This document shows, one piece after another, positions 45,281 to 53,888 of a DNA stretch of 64,000 nt (within the stretch, counting starts at the first letter, position 1; each line of letters starts with the position of its first letter). Origin of the DNA: Methanolinea sp. (lineage in GTDB: Archaea; Halobacteriota; Methanomicrobia; Methanomicrobiales; Methanospirillaceae); NCBI GenBank assembly GCA_018262855.1, contig JADFDO010000009.1, positions 25,897-89,896 of the forward strand, in the 5' to 3' direction. Position numbers and translations under genes: made by a program. The notes under the pieces were generated by a model, which ran no database searches, was not told where the DNA came from, and was given only the letters and a program-made list of their open reading frames with translations.

Positions 45281-46080
45281 CACAGTACTCCTGAATCCTT
45301 CATTTCCTGGTAACGCCTGGCCGAGATATCCAGGTAGTCCTTCTCCTTATCGATTCCAATAAACTGCCTTTTGAGGCAGCAGGCTGCGAGACCCGTGGTC
45401 GAACTCCCTGTGAAAGGGTCAAGCACCAGGGCTCCTTCATCCGTTGACGAGAGAATAATGCGTTTTAAGAGGGCGAGAGGCTTCTGGGTGGGGTGACTGC
45501 CCTGGCCCTTCTCCGCGCCCCTCGGAGTTGGGATACTCCACACCGTGCGCATCTGTTTTCCCGGGCGTTTGAGGCTGTCGTCTTGCCAGTCCCCGCATTT
45601 CATGTCAAGGTAATTGAATACGTGCCTTCCTTTCCCTGCTTTTCTTGCCCAGAGCAGGGTCTCGTGGCTGGCGGTGAAATAGCGTGTGCTCAGGTTCGGG
45701 GATGCGTTTGGCTTGAACCAGCAGATATCATTCAGGATCTGGAATCCTTCCTTCTGGAGGGCAAACCCGCAGGCATAGATCGAATGGTACGTTCCGCTGA
45801 TCCAGATGCTTCCGTTGTCCGAAAGAATCCTCCTGCATGACCTGATCCAATTTGTATGAAATTTAAAATCATTCTCGATGCCCCTGCTGGTATCCCAGAG
45901 GCCCTTGTTCACGGACACTCTTTTCCCAGAATGACACGTGAAACCCCCGTTTGAGAGGTTGTAGGGAGGATCGGCGAAGATAAGGTCGACCTCTGCCCCG
46001 GGCATACGCTCCATCACCTCCAGACAATCCCCGTGGTACAGGGTGAAGAGACCATCCTGGTAGTAAGGGCTCTGATTCAT
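45280..46080 (-). CDS. DpnA-like DNA adenine methyltransferase (GATC-type), apparently solitary
   Basis: A 266-residue beta-class methyltransferase with motif IV (FADPPYNLSNGGFTC) before the SAM-binding motif I (LDPFTGSSTTGLAA). The sequence SVNKGLWD, the ISGTYHSIYACGFAL segment, and CWFKPNASPNLSTRYFTASHETLLWARK follow the pattern I recall for M2.DpnII (DpnA), which methylates adenine in GATC, including single-stranded DNA. No restriction enzyme or second methyltransferase is adjacent. The frame is open far upstream, but the conserved protein begins at MNQSPYYQDGLFTLYHGDCLEVM. Specificity is inferred from resemblance. Confidence 0.87.
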   Translation of the reverse strand: MNQSPYYQDGLFTLYHGDCLEVMERMPGAEVDLIFADPPYNLSNGGFTCHSGKRVSVNKGLWDTSRGIENDFKFHTNWIRSCRRILSDNGSIWISGTYHSIYACGFALQKEGFQILNDICWFKPNASPNLSTRYFTASHETLLWARKAGKGRHVFNYLDMKCGDWQDDSLKRPGKQMRTVWSIPTPRGAEKGQGSHPTQKPLALLKRIILSSTDEGALVLDPFTGSSTTGLAACCLKRQFIGIDKEKDYLDISARRYQEMKDSGVL

Positions 46081-46272
46081 GGACACTATCCACAAAGACC
46101 GATGCCGGCCCGGTAAAATCCCATTTCCCGGCTTGAAAGCCAGAGTTGCACAGTGATAACCATAGTGTGTAGGCTGCCTGGAATAAAAAGGATAGAGGCG
46201 ACGCCTGAAAAATTCAGGATATATTGGAGAATCTCTATCACGTCCAAGTACAAAAAATACACCTGGAATACC

Positions 46273-46872
46273 ATGGCTACACGCAGGGTCCGGGATATGA
46301 TGCGTCTCATGGCCCGGAGGATTATCAGCATCGCGGAATCTCTCTCTGACGAAGAGGTAGAACAATTCGTCGGGGAGATCCTCGAAGCCAGGAGGATTTA
46401 CGTGATGGGGGCCGGGAGATCAGGACTTGTTGCAAAAGCATTCGCCATGCGACTGATGCACCTCGGGTTCTCCTCATTTGTGGTAGGCGAGACCATTACC
46501 CCGGCAATGAGCGCGGATGATCTCATGGTTGTCTTCTCAGGATCAGGGAAGACGAAGACTGTCGCAGATATCTCCGAGACCGCGAAGGAGATAGGGGCAA
46601 GGCTTGCGTTGATCAGCTCCAACAGGGAGTCAAGGATAGGGAGGATCGCCGATATCATCGTGATTATCGAGCACCAGCGTGACGAGGTCAAGGATGACGG
46701 TGCCGAGTTCGAGATACGGCAGATGATGGGAGAGCACAAATCGTTCGCTCCCCTGGGAACCCTTTTTGAGACCGCGGCAATGATCTTTGCTGATGCGGTC
46801 ATCTCCAGGCTCATGGAGATTATAAAGATCGATGAGAAGGAATTGAAAGACAGGCACGCGAACATTGAGTGA
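46273..46872 (+). CDS. hxlB: 6-phospho-3-hexuloisomerase (SIS domain)
   Basis: Interconverts hexulose 6-phosphate and fructose 6-phosphate in the ribulose monophosphate route, which many archaea run in reverse to obtain pentose phosphates. The 199-residue SIS-domain protein shows YVMGAGRSGLVAKAFAMRLMHLG, VVFSGSGKT and a C-terminal ADAVISRLM helix. The conserved start is an ATG inside a longer open frame. The partner, hexulose phosphate synthase, is not adjacent; in many methanogens it is fused to formaldehyde-activating enzyme elsewhere. The stop overlaps the start of the aminotransferase gene. Confidence 0.92.
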   Translation: MATRRVRDMMRLMARRIISIAESLSDEEVEQFVGEILEARRIYVMGAGRSGLVAKAFAMRLMHLGFSSFVVGETITPAMSADDLMVVFSGSGKTKTVADISETAKEIGARLALISSNRESRIGRIADIIVIIEHQRDEVKDDGAEFEIRQMMGEHKSFAPLGTLFETAAMIFADAVISRLMEIIKIDEKELKDRHANIE

Positions 46873-47993
46873 TGGATATGGAAATGGAGAAGATGCGGTG
46901 TGCAGGAAGGTGCCTTGGGATCGAGATATCCGGGATACGGAAGCTCTTCGATGCAGCAGGGCCGGATTCGATCAACATGGGACTCGGCCAACCCGACTTC
47001 GACACCCCTGCGCACATCAAGGAAGGAGCGGTAAGAGCACTCCGTGAGGGAAAGACCGGCTATACCTCGAACATGGGCATCCCGGAATTGCGGGAAGCGC
47101 TCTCGGCCAAGTTCAAAAAGGAGAACAACCTGGAATACTCCCCTGACCAGATTATGGTCACGGCCGGTGCAAGCGAAGCGCTCCATGTGATCATGCATGG
47201 ACTGGTTGAACCCGGCGACCGGGTCCTCTATGCTGACCCGGGTTTTGTCTCCTATGGCGCTCTCGCCGTGCTGGCTGGAGGAAAGCCGGAGGGTGTGCCA
47301 CTCGATTCGCATCTCCGCATCGATGTAGAAGCCGCAAAGGAGAAGATGAAGGGGGCTCGCCTCTTTGTGCTCAACTCTCCCGGGAATCCTACGGGAGCGG
47401 TTGAGACCCGGGAGAATATCCGTGCGCTCGTGGAGTATGGGAATGACATAGGGGTTACGATCGTCAGCGACGAGGTGTACGAGCACTTCATATACGGGGC
47501 CCAGCACTGGAGCGCAGCTCTCTTTGGCGATGATGTGATCACGGTGAATGCGGCGAGTAAAACCTACGCAATGACAGGATGGAGGCTCGGATACATGGCA
47601 GGGCCAAAGGAGTATATCGAGCAGTGCCTGAAGGTCCACCAGTACTGCCAGGCCTGTGCAACCTCTATATCGCAGTATGCCGCTCTCACTGCATACACCG
47701 GTCCCCAGGATTGTGTCGGAGAGATGAGGAATGAATACCAGTTCCGCCGCGACTACCTGTACCGCGAGCTGACCGAGATGGGGTTTTCATTCCCATTGCC
47801 TGAGGGGGCTTTCTACATGTTCGCCCCGCTGGGAAAGGACCTGATCGGGCGTATCCTTGCAATGGGAGTCGTTATCGTCCCGGGTGAGGCATTCGGGTGC
47901 AATGCTCCTGAATATGCAAGGATGAGCTATGCCACATCCCGCGATAATTTACGCGAAGCGGTCAAGAGAATCAAAAAAGCGATTGAGGGCTGA
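46872..47993 (+). CDS. Class I/II pyridoxal-phosphate aminotransferase
   Basis: A 373-residue aspartate/aromatic-type aminotransferase. It has GLGQPDFDTPAHI, SNMGIPELREAL, TAGASEAL, LNSPGNPTGAV, SDEVYEHFIY, and the cofactor lysine in NAASKTYAMTGWRLGY. The C-terminal RMSYATSRDNL holds the arginine that binds the substrate carboxylate. Substrate (aspartate, alanine or aromatic amino acids) cannot be fixed. The ATG overlaps the hxlB stop by one base (TGATG), and the peptidase follows six bases after its end, so all three are probably cotranscribed. Confidence 0.92.
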   Translation: MDMEMEKMRCAGRCLGIEISGIRKLFDAAGPDSINMGLGQPDFDTPAHIKEGAVRALREGKTGYTSNMGIPELREALSAKFKKENNLEYSPDQIMVTAGASEALHVIMHGLVEPGDRVLYADPGFVSYGALAVLAGGKPEGVPLDSHLRIDVEAAKEKMKGARLFVLNSPGNPTGAVETRENIRALVEYGNDIGVTIVSDEVYEHFIYGAQHWSAALFGDDVITVNAASKTYAMTGWRLGYMAGPKEYIEQCLKVHQYCQACATSISQYAALTAYTGPQDCVGEMRNEYQFRRDYLYRELTEMGFSFPLPEGAFYMFAPLGKDLIGRILAMGVVIVPGEAFGCNAPEYARMSYATSRDNLREAVKRIKKAIEG

Positions 47994-47999
47994 TTGTTC

Positions 48000-49037
48000 A
48001 TGGTAAAAGATCTTTTAACCCGGTTATCGAACGCTCACGGCGTTTCGGGAAGTGAGGGGAGTGTCACGGGGATTGTAAGGAAGGAATTGAAGAAGTACGT
48101 GGATGAGATCCGCGAGGACCGGATGGGAAACCTTGTCGCGATCAAGAAGGGGAATTCTTTCAAGGTGATGCTCGCAGCCCATGCCGATGAGATAGGGCTC
48201 ATGGTCAAATCAGTCGATGAAAAGGGGTTCATCCGGTTTGTCGCCATGGGAGGCTGGTATGCACCCACGCTCTACAACCAGCGGGTGATCCTCCACGGTG
48301 AAAAAGGGAGAATATACGGTGTTCTTGGCGGGAAACCCGTGCACAAGATGGACGAGGAGGAGCGCAAGAAAGGCGTGAAGGTGGATGACATGTTCATCGA
48401 TATCGGTGCCTCGACCAGGGACGAGGTGACAGAGCTTGGCGTCGGGATCGGGACACCGATCACGGTGGACCGCGAACTGGCAGCGCTCGCGAATGGCAGG
48501 GTCACGGGGAAAGCCTTTGATAACCGGGTTGGGGTCACCATGCTCGTAAAGACTATGCAGGAGATGAAGTCCCCTAATACCATCTATGCTGTCTTCACAG
48601 TCCAGGAGGAGGTGGGACTGAAGGGTGCAAAAACGAGTGCGTATTCCCTTGAACCCGACTGTGCGATTGCAACCGATGTCACCATCCCGGGCGACCATCC
48701 GGGCATAGACCTCAAGGATGTCCCGGTGGAGATGGGAAAGGGCCCTGTGATCACGATTGTCGACTCGAGTGGCAGGGGGCTCATTGCAAGCCGGTCGGTA
48801 ATCAAATGGCTCTGCGATGCGGCAGAGAAGAATGATATCCCCGTGCAGCTTGAAGTGGGGAGCGGTGGGACCACCGATGCAACTGCAATCCACCTTGAAC
48901 GTGGGGGAATTCCCAGCACGACCATCTCCATCGCGAGCCGCTACATTCACTCCCCGGTGGAAGTCGTCGATATCAGTGATATAGAGGAGGGGGTCCGGCT
49001 CCTCGTGCAGGCGCTGAAAACAAAACCCAAACTCTGA
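48000..49037 (+). CDS. M42-family metallo-aminopeptidase (TET/endoglucanase-like)
   Basis: A 345-residue cocatalytic zinc aminopeptidase, usually a dodecameric particle that degrades peptides released by the proteasome. Metal ligands and catalytic residues are in AAHADEIGLMV, GKAFDNRVGV, TVQEEVGLKGA, CAIATDVT and SRYIHSPVEVV. An in-frame TTG two codons upstream exists; the ATG is preferred. It is the last gene of the hxlB-aminotransferase-peptidase group. Confidence 0.93.
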   Translation: MVKDLLTRLSNAHGVSGSEGSVTGIVRKELKKYVDEIREDRMGNLVAIKKGNSFKVMLAAHADEIGLMVKSVDEKGFIRFVAMGGWYAPTLYNQRVILHGEKGRIYGVLGGKPVHKMDEEERKKGVKVDDMFIDIGASTRDEVTELGVGIGTPITVDRELAALANGRVTGKAFDNRVGVTMLVKTMQEMKSPNTIYAVFTVQEEVGLKGAKTSAYSLEPDCAIATDVTIPGDHPGIDLKDVPVEMGKGPVITIVDSSGRGLIASRSVIKWLCDAAEKNDIPVQLEVGSGGTTDATAIHLERGGIPSTTISIASRYIHSPVEVVDISDIEEGVRLLVQALKTKPKL

Positions 49038-49519
49038 TTTTTCCAGGTTTTTCCCCTTTCAATTCTGTGATTATGTCCCTATTGCCACTTAGGTAATGGA
49101 TACGCGCGTTTGACATACATACTTTAGATTTGTATATTCAGATTCTGTGACATGTATTTGAAAAGTTACCTCGGATGCAAAGGGTGTCCTGAATCCATTA
49201 AGACTTTTTTTCTGCTATTTTTTAAAAATAATTGAAATTTGATTTTTTTTCAGCACTTCGACTGTGAGGATAACTGAATCAGTTTGCTGGGTTAAAAGGT
49301 AGTCTGATGAATATCCAAGATCATCGGTCCGATTGAAAATTGGGCATTCAATGGGTGCAGGAGTTGGAAAATAAGGCTGAAAAAGGCTCAAAAGAGGGAA
49401 AAGTATATATATTAACGGGAAGAGGATATGGTGAATACATTTGTTCGGGGATTGAGGGCAGATATTGCCCTCGATTCCTGATTGGGGAATGTATACAAAA
49501 ATGCAACTGAGGTACCCGT
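49038..49519. promoter_or_regulatory. AT-rich spacer with promoter for the large surface protein
   Basis: No gene was seen. TATATATATTA at 49404-49414 is a strong TATA candidate with a leader of about 90 bases. GAGGT at 49509-49513 is the ribosome site. The remaining AT-rich sequence has no recognised repeats. Confidence 0.55.
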
Positions 49520-52500
49520 ATGAAATGCGAAAAAGGGCTGCAGATAGCAATACCTATGGTCCTGTGTCTCCTCCTGGTGCTGCCAGGCAGCGCCGCCCTT
49601 GGCGTAACTGGCATTACACCATCAAATGGATATAACACAGGTACTAAATACATAGACAACCTTTCGGGCACTGATTTCCCTAGCGGAGCTGATGTCCTGG
49701 TCTCGCTCAACATGACCGGCGAGGAGAGCATTGTTGCTGATTTCGTAACGGTGGCATCTCCAACGTGGATCACGTGTGTTTTTGACCTTACCGGAGCCAA
49801 GGCTGGATCTTGGCATGTATTTGTCATCAACAACTCAAGTGGTGAGAATGCGTTCCTAAACTCGGGATTCACCGTATTTAATCCCTCCCCGGTCTTCTCA
49901 TCCATCACCCCTGACAACGGCGTGAACATTGCCCCCGTCACGATCACCAACCTTGCCGGAAGCAACTTCCTCGCGAATGCAACGGTGAACCTGACCAAGG
50001 ATGGGCAACCGACCATCACTGCGAACAATGTCAATGTTGTCAGTCCAACACAGATCACCTGCGAGTTCAACATTACCTACGCTGCCCCGGGTGACTGGAA
50101 TGTCATTGTGACCAATTACGATGGGAATTCGGACGGTCGTTCGAATGCATTTACTATCCGATATCCGGAACCTGTCGTTGATTCCATTGACCCATCATCC
50201 GGAACTAATGACAAAGTTATCGGGATTACCAACCTTGCGGGTTCCGGGTTCATGCCGGGTGCAAATGTCACCCTGCGAAAGGCAGGACAACCGGATATTC
50301 CCACCATCAACGGACCAATCATCGAGCCCACCAAGATCCTCTGTTTCTTTGACCTGAACGGTGCTCACGTCGGAGCATGGGACGTAATCGTCACCAACCT
50401 CGATGCCCAGGAAGGAAACCTGACTGGAGGATTTACGATTCTCTATCCTGATTCGCCAGCGGTTGATGGGATCACCCCGGCGACAGGTGTCAACAATGGA
50501 GCGATTCTCGCAAATGTGACGGGAAGCGGTTTCCACGAGAATGCAGTGGTGCGTCTTTCCAATGGAGTGCAGAATATTACCGGCACCGGTGGTGTGGTTT
50601 CTTCAGGAAGTATCACTGGAATCTCATTCGATCTCACAGGGATGCCGGCAGGCCTGTGGGATCTCACCGTCACGAACGAAGACGGAAAATTCGCGACAAA
50701 GGATGATGCCTTCACCATCACCAATCCTCCCCCAACCATATCGTCCATTGACCCGACATCAGGTGTCAATACCGGGTGGGTTGTCCCCACCATGAATATC
50801 ACGGGGACTGGATTCTATGCAACGCCTACTGTAACATTCACGAAGGGAGCAACATCGTTCAATGCGGACAGCGTCACCTGGGAGAGCAGCACGAGACTCA
50901 GCTGTAATGTAAACATTGATGGGAAGGAAGCAGGGGACTACACCGTTACCGTGACCAACCCTGACAGCCTGTCAAGTGCGCCCTTCAGTAAGTTCACTAT
51001 CGTGAACCCTGCTCCTGTGATATACACAATAACTCCCTCATCCGGGGAGAACACCGGAACAGTCGATATCCCTGCGTTGACTGGAGAGAACTTCCTCAAC
51101 GGAATCGTGGTGAACCTCACCAAGGTTGGCGAGATTCCAATACCGGGAACCAGCGTTGTCAGAGTCAACTCGACCGCGCTTACCTGTACGTTTGACCTGA
51201 ATGGCAAGGCCGCAGGTGTCTGGGATGTTGAAGTGCTGAATCCTGATGGAAGGAGCGACACATATCCCGGACTCTTCACCATCACCAACCCGCCCCCGGC
51301 ACCCCAGAGCATTACGCCCAGTTCGGGTTCCAACAATGGCCCCGTAGGAATCACAGCACTTACCGGATCAGGTTTCCTTGACGGTGCCACGGTGAAGCTC
51401 TCCCGCGAAGGGGAGACCGATATTCCCGGAACATCAGTGAATGTCAATGTCACCACCCAGACCATCATGTGCTTCTTCGCCCTGAATGGTGCAAAGGTTG
51501 GGTCGTGGGATGTATCAGTGACGAATACTGACAGCCAGACGGGGACCCTCGAAGACGGATTCTTCATCATGTATCCTGCAGGTCCTGTCATCACAGGGAT
51601 TTCACCCTCACACGGTGTGAATGACGGGGTCTTCACAATATCCAATATCGCGGGAACCGGGTTCCAGCCGGGAGCGGCTGTGAATCTGACCATGGCCGGG
51701 CAGGATGCCATTCCTGGAACGAACGTTGTTGTCAGCCCGACCCAGATCAGTGCGGACTTCGATCTCACCGGGAAGCAGACCGGGTGGTGGAATGTTGTTG
51801 TCACGAATGATGACGGGCAGTTCTATTCCTACGAAGGCGGGTTCCAGGTACGATACCCTGCCCCGACTGTTGCAGGTATCACCCCGGACAAGGGCAACAA
51901 CAACCAGGTTGTCACGATTACAAACCTTTCAGGCACCAATTTCCGTTCCGGGGCCTCGGTGAGACTGAATAGCACTCTCGGATCAGACATTGTGGCTGAC
52001 GGCGTGAATGTCTTAAGCCCGACGCAGATTGGCTGCACACTGAACCTGAATGGAAAAGCGGCCGGTGCCTGGGACGTAATTGTGACAAACAGCGATGGTC
52101 AGTCCGGTATATTACCCGATGGATTCACCATTGAATACCCTGCCCCGACCGTGATGTCGATTGATCCTTCGGCTGCCTCGAATGGCGGTAGTGTAACCAT
52201 CAATGAGATCAAAGGGAACTACTTCAGGAACGGAGCAACGGTGTGGCTGATCAAGAACCTTCAGCCAAATATCCAGGCAACCGGTGTGAATTTCATAGAT
52301 TCCCAGACACTCAACTGTACTTTCAATCTGGATAGCGCGATCGAGGGATATTGGACTGTAGTAGTGCTCAATCCTGACGAGAAATACGGAACCCTTCCGT
52401 TTGGATTCCGTGTTCTGCCTCCAGTTCCCATACCGAACTTTACCGCAGCGCCCACGTACGGGACAGTGCCCCTTACCGTCCAGTTCACCGATACCTCGCT

Positions 52501-53716
52501 GAATAATCCCACTGATTACGGGTGGAGTTTCGGTGATGGGACAATCCTTGTCGGAGAAGCAGGTACTGAGGCCCAGAATCCCCTGCATACCTATAACGAG
52601 GTTGGGACCTACAATGTCAGCCTAACCGTCTACAACAATGCTACCAACGTCCTTGGGGGACAGACTATCAGGAAGGATTACTATATCGTCGTGGTCAGGA
52701 CACCAGTCGCCAATTTCACGGCAACTCCGACCTATGGCAATGCCCCGCTCGTCGTCCAGTTCGAAGACCATTCTGATGGAGATCCCTCTTCCTGGGTCTG
52801 GAACTTCGGCGATGGAAGTTCTTCAAGGGCACAGAATCCCTACCACCTCTACACGAAGCCAGGCATTTACACTGTGACGCTTACGGTCAGCAACAGGGCT
52901 GGTGGCGACTCGATGACACGGACTGATTATATCACGGTCCGTGCCCTGCCGCTGGCTGACTTTACCGCCAACAGGACATCAGGGACATTCCCCATGACCG
53001 TGCAGTTCACCGATACCTCCAAGGGGGACCCTGTCAGCTGGTCATGGTCATTCGGTGACGGATCAACCTCGACCGAGCAGAATCCGGTTCATACCTACAG
53101 TGCAGCAGGAATCTACAATGTCCAGCTCACGGTGACGAATGCGGCTGGCTCCGATACGAAGACCGCGTATGGATTCATTACCACTGAGGAAGGAATGCAG
53201 GCCGGGTTTACCTTTACCACCAGTAACCCGGATAACCTTGCTCCCCTGACCGTTGCCTTTACTGACGCATCAACAGGGACATACCAGAGGATAGTCTGGA
53301 ACTTCGGCGATGGATATGTATCCAGCGAGAAGAATCCCATCCACACCTACACCAAGCCCGGGAACTACACCGTGACACAGACAATCACCGATTCGAGGTA
53401 TGGCTCGTCTGCCTCTCAGACCATCCAGGTCAAGCAGAAGTTCGCTGCAGACTTTGTGGTCACACCCTCGACAGGGTCTGCACCTCTGACGGTGACTCTT
53501 ACTGATACTTCAGTAGGGAACCCGAATACCTGGCAGTGGTGGATCATGAATGAGGATGAGACAGTCCTTGTCTATATCCCAACCGGGCAGAACAAGGAGG
53601 TCTACACTATACCGTCTCCGGGGAACTATTCCGTGGTGCTTGCTGTCTCGGATGAAGCGGGACAGATCGATGCAAAGACGATCAACAACTGCATCCACGT
53701 GCTGCCCTTCCCGTGA
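49520..53716 (+). CDS. Large secreted IPT/TIG and PKD repeat surface protein
   Basis: A 1398-residue protein with a signal peptide (about residues 1-27, ending PGSAALG). Residues 28 to about 965 hold ten consecutive repeats of roughly 90 residues, each opening with a variant of SITPSSGVN and continuing with N(L/V)xGxxF...A.V.L...G...I and F(D/N)L.G..AG.W.V.VTN.D, an IPT/TIG-like immunoglobulin fold. Five PKD domains follow (about residues 966-1398), with WSFGDG, WNFGDG and SYSFGDG-type motifs; the fifth lacks the FGDG signature. No C-terminal membrane anchor is visible, so it may be secreted or bound to the S-layer. Adhesion or cell-envelope structure is the likely job. Confidence 0.88.
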   Translation: MKCEKGLQIAIPMVLCLLLVLPGSAALGVTGITPSNGYNTGTKYIDNLSGTDFPSGADVLVSLNMTGEESIVADFVTVASPTWITCVFDLTGAKAGSWHVFVINNSSGENAFLNSGFTVFNPSPVFSSITPDNGVNIAPVTITNLAGSNFLANATVNLTKDGQPTITANNVNVVSPTQITCEFNITYAAPGDWNVIVTNYDGNSDGRSNAFTIRYPEPVVDSIDPSSGTNDKVIGITNLAGSGFMPGANVTLRKAGQPDIPTINGPIIEPTKILCFFDLNGAHVGAWDVIVTNLDAQEGNLTGGFTILYPDSPAVDGITPATGVNNGAILANVTGSGFHENAVVRLSNGVQNITGTGGVVSSGSITGISFDLTGMPAGLWDLTVTNEDGKFATKDDAFTITNPPPTISSIDPTSGVNTGWVVPTMNITGTGFYATPTVTFTKGATSFNADSVTWESSTRLSCNVNIDGKEAGDYTVTVTNPDSLSSAPFSKFTIVNPAPVIYTITPSSGENTGTVDIPALTGENFLNGIVVNLTKVGEIPIPGTSVVRVNSTALTCTFDLNGKAAGVWDVEVLNPDGRSDTYPGLFTITNPPPAPQSITPSSGSNNGPVGITALTGSGFLDGATVKLSREGETDIPGTSVNVNVTTQTIMCFFALNGAKVGSWDVSVTNTDSQTGTLEDGFFIMYPAGPVITGISPSHGVNDGVFTISNIAGTGFQPGAAVNLTMAGQDAIPGTNVVVSPTQISADFDLTGKQTGWWNVVVTNDDGQFYSYEGGFQVRYPAPTVAGITPDKGNNNQVVTITNLSGTNFRSGASVRLNSTLGSDIVADGVNVLSPTQIGCTLNLNGKAAGAWDVIVTNSDGQSGILPDGFTIEYPAPTVMSIDPSAASNGGSVTINEIKGNYFRNGATVWLIKNLQPNIQATGVNFIDSQTLNCTFNLDSAIEGYWTVVVLNPDEKYGTLPFGFRVLPPVPIPNFTAAPTYGTVPLTVQFTDTSLNNPTDYGWSFGDGTILVGEAGTEAQNPLHTYNEVGTYNVSLTVYNNATNVLGGQTIRKDYYIVVVRTPVANFTATPTYGNAPLVVQFEDHSDGDPSSWVWNFGDGSSSRAQNPYHLYTKPGIYTVTLTVSNRAGGDSMTRTDYITVRALPLADFTANRTSGTFPMTVQFTDTSKGDPVSWSWSFGDGSTSTEQNPVHTYSAAGIYNVQLTVTNAAGSDTKTAYGFITTEEGMQAGFTFTTSNPDNLAPLTVAFTDASTGTYQRIVWNFGDGYVSSEKNPIHTYTKPGNYTVTQTITDSRYGSSASQTIQVKQKFAADFVVTPSTGSAPLTVTLTDTSVGNPNTWQWWIMNEDETVLVYIPTGQNKEVYTIPSPGNYSVVLAVSDEAGQIDAKTINNCIHVLPFP

Positions 53717-53754
53717 AGGGAAGGCGGCCATCTCCCCTTAGTTGCTTTTTTTAG
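53717..53754 (+). terminator. Possible terminator after the surface protein
   Basis: AAGGGAAGG and CCCCTT can pair around a GC-rich loop and are followed by a T-run (53746-53752). Confidence 0.4.
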
Positions 53755-53888
53755 GGTTTTAAAACAGGGTTGATCTTTCGGGATATACTCCTCTCTGCCA
53801 AGGGAACCATATCCTCCGGAACCCTCAATCCTGAACTCTGGATAGGATTGAGATAAAGGACACTTTGATGAACAGGAAGGGTATCCGA

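Noticed and set aside
46398..47639. A 413-codon open frame on the minus strand
   Set aside because: It is antisense to hxlB and the aminotransferase, both with complete motifs.
50938..51804. A 288-codon open frame on the minus strand
   Set aside because: It mirrors the repeats of the surface protein on the other strand and is low-complexity as a result.
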